DNA of 64,000 bases from Mycobacterium scrofulaceum (lineage in GTDB: Bacteria; Actinomycetota; Actinomycetes; Mycobacteriales; Mycobacteriaceae): NCBI RefSeq assembly GCF_001667885.1, contig NZ_LZJW01000132.1, positions 62,001 through 126,000 of the forward strand, written 5' to 3'. The number at the start of each line of letters is the position of its first letter. Position 1 is the first letter of the stretch. A program made the translations under genes and the position numbers. Shown one piece after another: positions 41,935 to 50,540 of the stretch. The notes under the pieces were generated by a model that saw only the letters and a program-made list of their open reading frames with translations, did no database searches and was not told where the DNA came from.

Positions 41935-42741
41935 ATGACCGCGACGCATCCCTTCGACGACGCCATCCGCCTGGACACCGTCGACGCCAACTCCAGGCGC
42001 GGCCGGACCCATCCGGAATGGGCCAACATGGTGGGGCCCTTCGGGGGCATCACCGCCGCGACGATGCTGCACGCCGTCGAGTCGCACCCGGATCGGATCG
42101 GCGAGCCGCTGGCGTTGACGGTCAACTACGCCGCGCCCATCGCCGACGGCGATTTCGACATCGCACTGCGACCCGCACGCACCAACCGCAGCAACCAGCA
42201 CTGGATCGCCGAACTCAGCCAGGACGGTGACGTCAAGACAACGGCGACCGCGTTGTTCGCCCTGCGCCGCGACGGATGGGCCGACACCGAAAGCCAGCCA
42301 CCCAGCGCCCCGGACCCCGAGCGGCTGCCGTCGACCGACCCCGGCCTGGTCCGCTGGACCAGCCTCTACGACATGCGGTTCGTCGAGGGTCCGATGCCCG
42401 GCAAAGACGGGCAACCCAGCCCCTCGTCGACCACCACCTTGTGGGTGCGCGACGGCGCGCAACGCCCCGCCGACTACCCGGCGCTCGCCGCGCTGTGCGA
42501 CATCTTCTACCCGCGGGTGTTCCTGCGACGCGGCGGCTTCGTTCCATCCGGGACGATCTCGTTGACGACCTATTTCCACGCCGACCAGCACCAACTCGAT
42601 GCCCTCGGTGATGACTTCGTCCTGTGCACCGCCCACGCCAACCGCTTCGCTCTGGGCTACTTCGACCAGAGCGCGCAGGTGTGGACGCGGGCGGGCACGC
42701 TGCTGGCGACCACCCATCAGGTCGTCTACTACAAAGGCTGA
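41935..42741 (+). CDS. TesB-like acyl-CoA thioesterase
   Basis: 268 residues with a double-hotdog fold. N-terminal WANMVGPFGGITAATMLHAVESHPD matches the first hotdog helix, and the C-terminal half runs FVPSGTISLTTYFHADQHQLDALGDDFVLC to GYFDQSAQVWTRAGTLLATTHQV. That ending (sequence for activity plus ATTHQ) is typical of mycobacterial TesB-like thioesterases. It hydrolyses acyl-CoA. It is divergent from the acyl-CoA dehydrogenase across 147 bases and starts a rightward run of three genes. Confidence 0.82.
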   Translation: MTATHPFDDAIRLDTVDANSRRGRTHPEWANMVGPFGGITAATMLHAVESHPDRIGEPLALTVNYAAPIADGDFDIALRPARTNRSNQHWIAELSQDGDVKTTATALFALRRDGWADTESQPPSAPDPERLPSTDPGLVRWTSLYDMRFVEGPMPGKDGQPSPSSTTTLWVRDGAQRPADYPALAALCDIFYPRVFLRRGGFVPSGTISLTTYFHADQHQLDALGDDFVLCTAHANRFALGYFDQSAQVWTRAGTLLATTHQVVYYKG

Positions 42742-42803
42742 CAGGTTTACACTTCGCCAGTGAAACGTCACGCTGGGACGCACACCGAAGGAATCGAGCC
42801 GCA

Positions 42804-43328
42804 ATGACACAGCGCGCGCAGGACGCAGTCGCCGACGCGGCCACACTGCTCGAGATCGAATCCATCAAGCAGCTCAAGGCTCGCTACTGCCGACACCTCG
42901 ACACCAAGGACTGGGCCGCGTGGCGCACCGTCTTCACCGATGACTTCGTCAGCGACACGGCCGAGGCGGGCGGCAAGGTCATCGAGGGCGCGGACGAGTT
43001 CGTGGCATTCACCCGCAAGGCCCTGGGGCGGCCGGCCCAGGCCACCGCGCACCAGGTGCACGCCCCCGAAATCATGCTCACGTCGCCGACCACCGCGCGC
43101 GGCGTGTGGGCGTTGCAAGACGTCGTTCGCTTCGGAGCCGGCGTGACGTTGGTGGGTTACGGGCACTACCACGAGACCTACCAGAATGTCGCCGGGCAGT
43201 GGTTCATCAAGACTTCCAAGCTAACTCGGTTGCGAGAGGATATCGTCACCCCCGTGTTTTCGCTCTACGTCTCCGACCGAATCCGCCGCGCGATCGGCAG
43301 AGCCGCCGACCGACTGATCGGACAGTGA
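42804..43328 (+). CDS. SnoaL-like (NTF2-fold) protein
   Basis: 174 residues from ATG 42804. EIESIKQLKARYCRHLDTKDWAAWRTVFTDDFVSD is the typical opening of the SnoaL_4 group, and His/Asp pocket residues follow in ATAHQVHAPEIML. The pattern ends WFIKTSKLTRLREDIV. Members include dehydratases, isomerases and hydroxysteroid-related enzymes; many have no known reaction. It is only seven bases upstream of the epimerase-type gene, so the two are one operon. Confidence 0.8.
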   Translation: MTQRAQDAVADAATLLEIESIKQLKARYCRHLDTKDWAAWRTVFTDDFVSDTAEAGGKVIEGADEFVAFTRKALGRPAQATAHQVHAPEIMLTSPTTARGVWALQDVVRFGAGVTLVGYGHYHETYQNVAGQWFIKTSKLTRLREDIVTPVFSLYVSDRIRRAIGRAADRLIGQ

Positions 43329-43335
43329 TAACGCC

Positions 43336-44436
43336 GTGACTGCCTCTACCGTTTTGGTCACCGGCGCGTTCGGACAAGTCGGCAAGCGTTGCACCCAGAT
43401 CCTGCTCGAGCGGGGACGCACCGTCATCGCCATGGATCTGCGGAACGACAACACCGTCGCCGTCGAGCGCGAGCTGGCTGCCGGCCGGTACCCCGGGACG
43501 CTCGTTCCGGCCTACACCGATCTGCTGGACGCCGACGCGGTGCGCGAGCTCGTCGCGACGCGTCAGCCCGATGCGGTCGTCCACCTAGCCGCGGTCGTGT
43601 CCCCGCTGTCGTATCGCAAGCCCGCAATGGCCCGCAAGGTGAATGTCGGCGGCACTGAGAATCTCTTGGCCGCGTGCGCCGCGCTCCCCCGCCCGCCGTT
43701 GTTCCTGATGGCGTCCAGTGCTGCGGTATACGGGTCGCGCAATCCCTACCGCCAGCCGGAGCGAATCACCCCGGACACGCCGGTAAACCCCATCGATCAA
43801 TACGGCCAGGACAAGGTTCTCGCCGAGGCGGCGATCCGCGCCAGCGGCTTGCCGTATGCGCTGTTCCGCCTGGGCGGGGTCATCTCGCCGGATACCCACA
43901 CGACGGTCAACAGCGACTCCCTGCTCCTGATGCGGTCGATGCCCGGCGACAACCGCATGCACGCCGTGGATGCGCGCGACGTGGCGCTCGCCTTCGCCAA
44001 CGGCGTCGACCGGGAGTCGACGATCGCGGGCAAGGTGATACTCATCGGCGGCAACGAGTCGTATGTGCTCACCCAACGCGAGCTCGAGGACGGACTCATG
44101 GAGGCCGTCGGTCTGGGTGGCTTGGGCCCGTCCGCCAGCCTGCCCGGCGATCCCGCCGACGATCGCGGTTGGAGCTTCACCGGCTGGTACGACACCACCG
44201 AAGCGCAGGCGCTGCTCAATTTCCAGGAGCACGACTGGTCCGACACCCTGGCCTGGATCGCCGAAACGCAGGGCCGCATGCGGACCGTGGTGCGAATGCT
44301 GAGCCCGATATTGCGCCCGGTGCTGCGTGCCGTTCTTATGGTGCAACGCCGCCTCGAGGGCCGCGGGCCATACGCCGACCCGTGGGCGCTGATCGAAAAG
44401 AAATATGGGACCGCCGCGCTGGCCGCGGTCGACTAG
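43336..44436 (+). CDS. NAD-dependent epimerase/dehydratase (extended SDR)
   Basis: 366 residues from GTG 43336. The Rossmann motif VTGAFGQVGKRC opens the protein; ASSAAVYGSRNPYRQPE and the active-site YGQDK (Tyr-x3-Lys) follow, then an extended SDR C-terminal domain. The last ~60 residues (LRPVLRAVLMVQRRLEGRG) are basic and hydrophobic and may touch the membrane. It could reduce or epimerise a sugar nucleotide or a sterol-like ketone; the substrate is unknown. Confidence 0.83.
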   Translation: MTASTVLVTGAFGQVGKRCTQILLERGRTVIAMDLRNDNTVAVERELAAGRYPGTLVPAYTDLLDADAVRELVATRQPDAVVHLAAVVSPLSYRKPAMARKVNVGGTENLLAACAALPRPPLFLMASSAAVYGSRNPYRQPERITPDTPVNPIDQYGQDKVLAEAAIRASGLPYALFRLGGVISPDTHTTVNSDSLLLMRSMPGDNRMHAVDARDVALAFANGVDRESTIAGKVILIGGNESYVLTQRELEDGLMEAVGLGGLGPSASLPGDPADDRGWSFTGWYDTTEAQALLNFQEHDWSDTLAWIAETQGRMRTVVRMLSPILRPVLRAVLMVQRRLEGRGPYADPWALIEKKYGTAALAAVD

Positions 44437-44454
44437 CGGGTCGCCACCTTCGGT

Positions 44455-45438
44455 CTACCTGAGTGACGCGAAGAAGACCGCGGCCTTGCGGATCGAGTCC
44501 TCGACGGGTTCCGGCTTCCACCCGAGTTCGCGTTCGGCCTTGCCGTGGTCGAGCGGGGACATCAGTTCGGCCATGCGGATTCCGGCGTAGGCGAACGGCA
44601 GGTCCCGGCGCAGCAGCACCGCCGCCGCGTCGTTGACCCGCGCACCGGCGCGCAGCACGGACATCGGGATGCCGATGCGCGGGGGGCGCCTGCCGACGGC
44701 CCTGGCCGCGATCGCGTGCAGCTCCCGGATGCTCATATAGCGGTCGGAGACGATGTAGCGCTCGCCGTTCCGTCCCCGTTCCGCCCCGAGAAGCATTGCC
44801 CTCGCGGCATCTTCGATGCCCACCACCTCGGCCGAATATCCGAAATAAAACGGGAACCTTCCGGTGGCGACCAGCGCAAGCAAGGAGCCGTGTGGGGTGG
44901 GCGCCCAGTCGCCGGGGCCATAGGTGGTGGATATGCACATCGCCACGGCGGGCAACCCCTTGTCCCGCGCGTACGACAGCAACAGGTCTTCGCCTGCCAC
45001 CCGCGCCTCGATGTACGGGCCGCCCTGGTCCCAATTGTGCGGATCTTCCTCGGTGACCGGCCGATCCTCGCTGATCGCCAAAGTGCCTGTGGTGCTGGTG
45101 TAGACGAACCTTTTCAGGTCGGCGCCCAGCGCCGCATCGAGCACATGTCGCAGCCCTTCGACGTTTGTGCGGAACAATTGCGTCGGGTCCCGCAGCCACA
45201 TTCGGGCGTCGACGACGCAGTAGTAGACGACGTCACAACCGGACATGGCCATGCGCAGCGCCTGGTCGTCGAAGACGTCCCCATAACAGCGCTCTACATT
45301 GAGATCATCGATCCCCTTGGTAGAGCTGTTGCGCCGCAACATGACTCGCACGTCGGCGCCCGAGACGACGAGTTGCCGGGTGACGTGCGAACCCAGGAAG
45401 CCGCTCGCCCCGATGACCAGTTTCTTCGCGGCAACCAC
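44455..45438 (-). CDS. Dihydroflavonol-reductase-like SDR, Lys-to-Arg in active site
   Basis: About 327 residues from GTG 45438, whose first base overlaps the aldo/keto reductase stop (TAGTG); GTG 45453 is an alternative. KLVIGASGFLGSHVTRQLV is the NADP site and FVYTSTTGTLAIS the strand before the active site. The usual YxxxK reads YIEAR, so the general-base lysine is replaced by Arg. LGWKPEPVEDSIRKAAVFF closes the protein in the manner of the family. It forms a coupled pair with the aldo/keto reductase. Confidence 0.8.
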   Translation of the reverse strand: MVAAKKLVIGASGFLGSHVTRQLVVSGADVRVMLRRNSSTKGIDDLNVERCYGDVFDDQALRMAMSGCDVVYYCVVDARMWLRDPTQLFRTNVEGLRHVLDAALGADLKRFVYTSTTGTLAISEDRPVTEEDPHNWDQGGPYIEARVAGEDLLLSYARDKGLPAVAMCISTTYGPGDWAPTPHGSLLALVATGRFPFYFGYSAEVVGIEDAARAMLLGAERGRNGERYIVSDRYMSIRELHAIAARAVGRRPPRIGIPMSVLRAGARVNDAAAVLLRRDLPFAYAGIRMAELMSPLDHGKAERELGWKPEPVEDSIRKAAVFFASLR

Positions 45439-46409
45439 TAACGGTCTATCCACTTCATCTGGGCTTCGGCGTGATGGCCCCCGACGGCGGGGGTGAGTCG
45501 GTCGAGGCGCGACAGCTGGTCCGCCGTCAGTTCGACATCGTCCGCACCGACGTTTTCTTCGAGTCGCGCCACTCGCTTCGTTCCCGGAATCGGCACGATG
45601 TCGGGGCCTTTCGCCAACAGCCAGGCGAGGGCCACCTGAGCGGGGGTGGCACCGATGTCAGCGCTGATGTCGCGCAATTCGTCCGCGCTGTTCAAGTTGT
45701 GCTGGAAGTTCTCGTCGAAGAAACGCGGATTGGTCTTGCGGTAGTCGCTGTCCGGCAACCCTTCGGTTGAGCGGATGGCACCGGTCAGGAAGCCACGCCC
45801 CAACGGAGAGTAGGCTACGAACCCGATCCCCAGTTCGCGCAGCAGCGGCAGGATCTCGGCTTCTTGATCGCGCGTCCACAACGAGTATTCCGATTGCACG
45901 GCGGTGATGGGGTGCACCGCATGCGCGCGCCGGATTGTGTTCACGCCGACCTCTGAAAGGCCGATATGCCGGATCTTCCCGGCCGCGACCAGTTCCGCCA
46001 ATGCTCCGACCGTGTCTTCGATCGGAGTCTCCCGGTCGAGGCGGTGCTGATAGTAGAGATCGATGCGATCGGTTCCGAGCCTCTGCAGCGAACCGTCCAC
46101 CGCGATGCGGATGTTGGCGGGACTGCTGTCCAGCCCGGCGCGCCCCGTGTGGGAGATCATGCCGAACTTGGTAGCCAACTTCACCTGGTCCCGTCGCCCC
46201 TGCAACGCGCGGGCAAGCAATTCCTCGTTGGCATAAGGACCGTAGACCTCGGCGGTGTCGATCAGCGTCACGCCCAGATCGATGGCGCGCTGAACCGTGC
46301 GGATCGACTCGGCGTCATCGGTGCCGGCGCCGGCGTACGCCACGGACATTCCCATCGCGCCCAGGCCCAGGCGGCCGACCTCCAGGTCGGCGAGGCGAGC
46401 TTGTTTCAT
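45438..46409 (-). CDS. Aldo/keto reductase
   Basis: 323 residues, an (alpha/beta)8 NADPH-dependent oxidoreductase. The tetrad is visible: Asp51 and Tyr56 in DTAEVYGPY, Lys81 in LATKFG, His122 in YYQHR. VPIPGTKRVARLEENV is the NADP-binding end. It belongs to the AKR13/YakC-like group. It reduces carbonyls, with unknown physiological substrate. It is coupled to the following SDR gene. Confidence 0.88.
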   Translation of the reverse strand: MKQARLADLEVGRLGLGAMGMSVAYAGAGTDDAESIRTVQRAIDLGVTLIDTAEVYGPYANEELLARALQGRRDQVKLATKFGMISHTGRAGLDSSPANIRIAVDGSLQRLGTDRIDLYYQHRLDRETPIEDTVGALAELVAAGKIRHIGLSEVGVNTIRRAHAVHPITAVQSEYSLWTRDQEAEILPLLRELGIGFVAYSPLGRGFLTGAIRSTEGLPDSDYRKTNPRFFDENFQHNLNSADELRDISADIGATPAQVALAWLLAKGPDIVPIPGTKRVARLEENVGADDVELTADQLSRLDRLTPAVGGHHAEAQMKWIDR

Positions 46410-46492
46410 GGGGTCATTGTGCGCCCGGCGACTTCACGAGACGGGACGGGTACCGTTGCGCGAGTGCACCGCATCGATCTCGCCGCGATCCG

Positions 46493-47821
46493 ATGGACGA
46501 CGTAGAGACCGGGCGACCGGCCCGCAATCTGGCGGTCGACTACTACCGCGCGTCGGGCGTGGTGCTCATCGTGCTGGGCCACTGGCTGGCCGGTTCGGTG
46601 ACCTACCACGACGGGCAATTCGGCCGCGAGAACCCGCTGCTCGACATGCCATGGACCCAGTGGCTGACCTGGATTTTCCAGGCGGTTCCGGTGTTTTTCT
46701 TCGTGGCCGGCTATGCCGGGGCGGTGTCGTGGGCTCACCGCCGCGACGCCGAAAGCTTCTCGCGCCAGGCCTGGATCCGGCACCGCCTCGCTCGGGTGCT
46801 GGGGCCCACCACGGTCTACGTTGCGCTGGTTTCGGTGATCGTGGTGATCCTCCAGGTCCGACGTCTTCCCGGCACGGTGTTGGAATACGCGGGTTGGGCG
46901 GTGGCCATGCACCTGTGGTTCCTCGCCGTATATGTGCTTGTCGTGTCATTGACGCCGATTGCCGTTGCGGCGCATAAACGTTGGGGCCTACTGGTCCCGT
47001 TGGCACTGGCCGCGGGAGTCGTGCTGGTCGACGCCGTCTCGCTCGCGGGCCACGTCCCGTACATCGGAACGCTGAACTATCTGCTGTGCTGGGGCCTGCT
47101 CTACCAGCTCGGGATCGCCTGGCAGGGTGGCCTGTTGTCCGGCCGCCGGCCGGTGCTGCTCGCTGCCGGTTCGGCCGTCGCTCTGGTGCTGTTGATCCGG
47201 GTGGGGCCTTATCCGGTGAGCATGATCGGCGTTCCGGGCGAAGCGATTGAGAATACGACCCCGCCGACCGTGGCGATGATGGCCTTCGGGTGCACGCAAG
47301 CGGGCCTGGCGATGGCGTTGGCGGCGGCACTGGATCGGGTCCTGCACCATCGATCGGCGCACCGCGTGTTGTCCACCGCCAACGCCAACGTGATGGCCCT
47401 TTACCTGTGGCACATGATCCCGGTGGTCATCGTCGCGATCGTCGCCTATCCGGCGGGACTGATCCCGCAACCACCCGAGGGTTCGGTGGCGTGGTGGCTG
47501 GTGCGACTGGAGTGGATCACGATCCTCGGCGTGGTGACCGCAGCCGAACTACTGCTGCTCTGGTGGCAGCGGCGGGTCTTCGCGGTTCCGCTGCCCACGA
47601 TCGGGCTGCCGCTCGGCGACCGCTTTGCCGAGGCGATCATGTTGACCGGCGCCCTCCTGGCCGCCGCCGGGTTGCATTTGTTGGCGCAGGGCGGCTTCGC
47701 GCCGAACGGGCGATTCTCCTGGCCGACCGCGGCCCTGTTCGCCGCAGGCGTCGTGTTGGTGGCGGTGCGGCCCAGAACCCGGGACACGCTCCCTTCGGGT
47801 AAGCGACTTACGACCCCTTGA
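46493..47821 (+). CDS. Multi-pass membrane acyltransferase (acyltransferase-3 family)
   Basis: 442 residues with about ten to twelve hydrophobic segments. The N-terminal ARNLAVDYYRASGVVLIVLGHWLAGSV carries the family's early Arg and His. VPVFFFVAGYAGAVSWAHRR and HLWFLAVYVL are typical of acyltransferase-3 proteins. It probably transfers acetyl or another acyl group to a cell-envelope sugar or lipid at the membrane. It is divergent from the aldo/keto reductase across 83 bases. Confidence 0.82.
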   Translation: MDDVETGRPARNLAVDYYRASGVVLIVLGHWLAGSVTYHDGQFGRENPLLDMPWTQWLTWIFQAVPVFFFVAGYAGAVSWAHRRDAESFSRQAWIRHRLARVLGPTTVYVALVSVIVVILQVRRLPGTVLEYAGWAVAMHLWFLAVYVLVVSLTPIAVAAHKRWGLLVPLALAAGVVLVDAVSLAGHVPYIGTLNYLLCWGLLYQLGIAWQGGLLSGRRPVLLAAGSAVALVLLIRVGPYPVSMIGVPGEAIENTTPPTVAMMAFGCTQAGLAMALAAALDRVLHHRSAHRVLSTANANVMALYLWHMIPVVIVAIVAYPAGLIPQPPEGSVAWWLVRLEWITILGVVTAAELLLLWWQRRVFAVPLPTIGLPLGDRFAEAIMLTGALLAAAGLHLLAQGGFAPNGRFSWPTAALFAAGVVLVAVRPRTRDTLPSGKRLTTP

Positions 47822-47943
47822 GATGGGCCCTAGTGCCCTGGTCGGCTCCGTGATCGGAGAGAAACGTTTCCGCCAAGGCTCGCCGGTACTGAAGCAGTTG
47901 AGCCTAGGCTAAAGGGAGACATCCTCGCTAAGGGAGTACACCG

Positions 47944-48249
47944 ATGTCACACGCCACGCTCCACACCAGCCAGGTCCCCCAGCACCGCGCGGAAGACGCC
48001 GAGCTACTACGGAACTCGGGAGTGCACAAGCTCGTCGTCGCGGACCGCGACGGCAACTGCTTGGCCTTCCTATTGGCCTGGGACAGCTTCGACTACGACG
48101 CCGAGACCGACACCTACGTGTGCGTCGTCGATAGCGATGGCAGAGACCTCATGACCGTGTACACCGCCGGTGAGATCAAGCCGGCAGCCAAGGCGAACAC
48201 CTATGTCGTCACCGCACCCGATAGGTTGAATGGCCACAGGGCGCTGTAG
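47944..48249 (+). CDS. Small hypothetical protein
   Basis: 101 residues from ATG 47944, with AAGGGAG nine bases upstream. It is soluble, with a strand-rich middle (KLVVADRDGNCLAFLLAWDSFDYDAETDTYVCVVD). A perfect 10-base palindrome AGCCTAGGCT lies at 47901-47910 in the leader. I do not recognise a family. The good ribosome site and even composition support a real gene. Confidence 0.65.
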   Translation: MSHATLHTSQVPQHRAEDAELLRNSGVHKLVVADRDGNCLAFLLAWDSFDYDAETDTYVCVVDSDGRDLMTVYTAGEIKPAAKANTYVVTAPDRLNGHRAL

Positions 48250-48365
48250 ACGCCCCGCCCTACGGACCGAGCGGGTCCCGGCGCGCCAGTTTTCGACGCG
48301 TCGCGCAACGCTTGTCGCCGCGGTAGCGCGAATGGCGGGTTCTTGACATCGCCGAGCTTATGATA

Positions 48366-48381
48366 GACCGTTCGTACGGTT
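48366..48381. promoter_or_regulatory. Palindrome ACCGT-N4-ACGGT before the mce-linked tetR
   Basis: ACCGT (48367-48371) and ACGGT (48376-48380) are perfect arms just upstream of the TetR start. The core CGTACGGT also occurs in the mce promoter at 49367-49374, where the palindrome is closed up (GACCGTACGGTC). Confidence 0.5.
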
Positions 48382-48402
48382 AGTTTGAGCCGAAGGATGG
48401 AG

Positions 48403-49071
48403 ATGCCTCGACCTGGTAGGCGTGGCGAGATCTTCGACGCGTTTGTCCGCTATGTAGCCGAACGCGGCTACGACAGAACGAATATGGGCGACATCGCCGA
48501 CGAGCTCGGCATGTCGAAGGGCACCATCGTTCATCACTTCGGCACCAAGGCGCAGATGTTGCGCGAGCTCGAGGAAACCCACCTGGCGCGCCAACTCGAT
48601 GCGGTGCAGATGGCGTGGTCGCGGCTCGAAACACCGCAGGAACGCATCGCCGCAATCATCTACACCTCCGCACTGCTACAGGTGGTCGCCCGTGAAGCGA
48701 CGGTGGCAAGCCAGCGCGAGGTGGTTCAGTTGTCCGACGACCCGGCGATGCAGCAAGTCCGCAAGTTGCGGATCCAGTTGCAAAATTTGGCAATTGACGA
48801 GATCCGCAGCGGGATCGACAGCGGAGTCTTCCGAACCGTCGACGTCGAACTGGCGGCACTGCAGCTGTGGGGATCGCTCGAGTGGATGTGGGTGTGGTTC
48901 GGCCCCGCCGATTCCCGCACTCCAGAACAGGTCGGGGCCGCCTTCGTCGATGTATTCCTCGGCGGGTTGCTGCTCGACCGCCTCGGGTTGGGTAAATGGG
49001 CAAGCCCGTCCGCAGAGGTCGTCTCGGTGGTGCGTGAATGCCTCGTCGCGGTCACGGGCGCGGCTGAGTAA
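48403..49071 (+). CDS. TetR family regulator upstream of the mce operon
   Basis: 222 residues from ATG 48403 (AAGGA upstream; ATG 48397 or TTG 48385 are less likely). HTH: RRGEIFDAFVRYVAERGYDRTNMGDIADELGMSKGTIVHHF, then GTKAQMLRELEE. The GTIVHHFGTK phrase is typical of mycobacterial regulators of lipid genes. The C-terminal domain has a Trp-rich face (LQLWGSLEWMWVWFG). Palindromes in its own promoter and in the mce promoter share a core, so it probably controls the mce operon. It is not recognisably Mce3R or KstR. Confidence 0.83.
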   Translation: MPRPGRRGEIFDAFVRYVAERGYDRTNMGDIADELGMSKGTIVHHFGTKAQMLRELEETHLARQLDAVQMAWSRLETPQERIAAIIYTSALLQVVAREATVASQREVVQLSDDPAMQQVRKLRIQLQNLAIDEIRSGIDSGVFRTVDVELAALQLWGSLEWMWVWFGPADSRTPEQVGAAFVDVFLGGLLLDRLGLGKWASPSAEVVSVVRECLVAVTGAAE

Positions 49072-49744
49072 CCGCGAACGCCATTGCACCGGGCCGTAAT
49101 TGGCCCTTTGCCAATACTCCCCTTGGCACTCCCCCGGGCGCCGATTCGGCGTCGGCCGACGCGCGAAGAGCAACCACCCATACTGTACGCCAGGTCGGTT
49201 TAGATGGGAGCGCTTTTCGGTGGCCGTGCCCTATCGGTCTTGTGGTGGTCAAACCGATAACCCTCAAAGTCCCTGGTATCCATAAGATGACGGCTAATCG
49301 ACGCCGCGCCATGCGCGTGTCCGCGAGCGACGAGAATCCGCCGCGCGCGTCGGTTATTGACTGACCGTACGGTCTAATGCCATAGTGGTGCGTGGCGCAA
49401 ACACGGGCGGCATGCAGCCGAAGGGTGGGATCTGAGAGGGTCGGGCGGCGGGATCGCCGGTTCGACTGGCGCCGACAAGCAGCCGACGCGGCACGCTATC
49501 TGTGGCACCAACCGTTGACGCATCACGACCCGGGGCGAAGAAGTCAGGAACACTGCCCTGCCCCGTCGCATTCGAAACCCTTTGCAGTATCGCGTTTTGC
49601 GGATGACGGCCGCGCACCGAACCGGCCCGCTAACCGGGAACACGGTCACCATCGCGATGGCTTGCCTGTGACTGCGCCTCGCCGGCCTGACGACGCAGCG
49701 GAACGGGGACGCCTCGCTGCGCGGTCACGTCCGGGACGGCACGC
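49072..49744. other. Long intergenic/leader region before yrbEA
   Basis: About 670 bases. It contains a weak terminator-like hairpin GGGCC/GGCCC at 49091-49106 with a short T run after the TetR gene, then the mce promoter and operator (separate entry). An open frame from GTG 49392 to 49748 also overlaps the yrbEA start. That frame is Arg/Pro-rich and looks like chance, but it would begin at the predicted transcript start. Confidence 0.4.
49357..49386 (+). promoter_or_regulatory. mce promoter with central TetR-type operator
   Basis: TTGACT at 49357-49362 and CATAGT at 49381-49386 form a promoter with an 18-base spacer. The perfect 12-base palindrome GACCGTACGGTC (49363-49374) sits between them. 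The predicted transcript starts near 49392, about 350 bases before yrbEA. Confidence 0.6.
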
Positions 49745-50539
49745 ATGACTACCACACAGCTGACTGCCAGCAAATTGGGCAGGCGGATTCGGCCCGGGAC
49801 GGAAGTCGCCGGCGGCTTCTTCCGCATGTGCGTGCTGACCGGGAAAGCGCTGAGACAGCCGTTCGAATGGCGCGAGTTCATCTGGAATGGCTGGTTTCTC
49901 ATGCGGGTGTCGCTGCTGCCCACCATCGCCGTGTCCATCCCGGAAACCGTGCTGCTGATCTTCACCCTCAACCTCCTGCTGGCAGAGATCGGCGCCGCCG
50001 ACGTATCCGGCGCCGGTGCCGCGATCGGCGCGGTCACCCAACTCGGCCCGATCGTGACGGTGCTGGTGGTCGCCGGCGCGGGTGGCACCGCCATCTGCGC
50101 CGACCTCGGCGCGCGCACCATCCGCGAGGAAATCGACGCGCTCGAGGTGCTCGGCATCGACCCGATCCACCGTTTGGTGGTGCCCCGGGTCGTCGCCTCC
50201 ACCCTGGTCGCGGTGCTGCTCAACGGCCTCGTGGTCGCCGTCGGCCTCGGGGGCGGCTACCTGTTCAGCGTTTACCTGCAGAACGTCTCGAGCGGTGCCT
50301 ACCTCTCCACGCTGACGGCGCTCACCGGCCTGCCCGAGGTGTTGATCGCTTTCATCAAAGCCGCGACCTTCGGACTGATCGCCGGCCTGGTCGGCTGTTA
50401 CCGCGGCCTGATCGTCCGCGGCGGATCGAAGGGCCTGGGCACGGCCGTCAACGAGACGGTGGTGCTGTGCTTCATCGCGCTGTTCGCGGTGAACGCGGCG
50501 CTGACCACCATCGGCGTCCGGTTCGGGACGGGACGCTGA
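49745..50539 (+). CDS. yrbEA: YrbEA, MlaE-type permease of the Mce system
   Basis: 264 residues. GGFFRMCVLTGKALRQPFEWREF opens the protein; the MlaE core follows with AAIGAVTQLGPIVTVLVVAGAGGTAICADLGARTIREEIDA, then DALEVLGIDPIHRLVVPRV, and the end is LTTIGVRFGTGR. It is very close to YrbE1A-type proteins. It forms the inner-membrane channel of the Mce lipid importer together with YrbEB; the ATPase MceG is encoded elsewhere. First gene of an eight-gene mce run. Whether this is a copy of mce1, mce3 or another mce locus is not settled. Confidence 0.9.
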   Translation: MTTTQLTASKLGRRIRPGTEVAGGFFRMCVLTGKALRQPFEWREFIWNGWFLMRVSLLPTIAVSIPETVLLIFTLNLLLAEIGAADVSGAGAAIGAVTQLGPIVTVLVVAGAGGTAICADLGARTIREEIDALEVLGIDPIHRLVVPRVVASTLVAVLLNGLVVAVGLGGGYLFSVYLQNVSSGAYLSTLTALTGLPEVLIAFIKAATFGLIAGLVGCYRGLIVRGGSKGLGTAVNETVVLCFIALFAVNAALTTIGVRFGTGR

Positions 50540-50540
50540 C

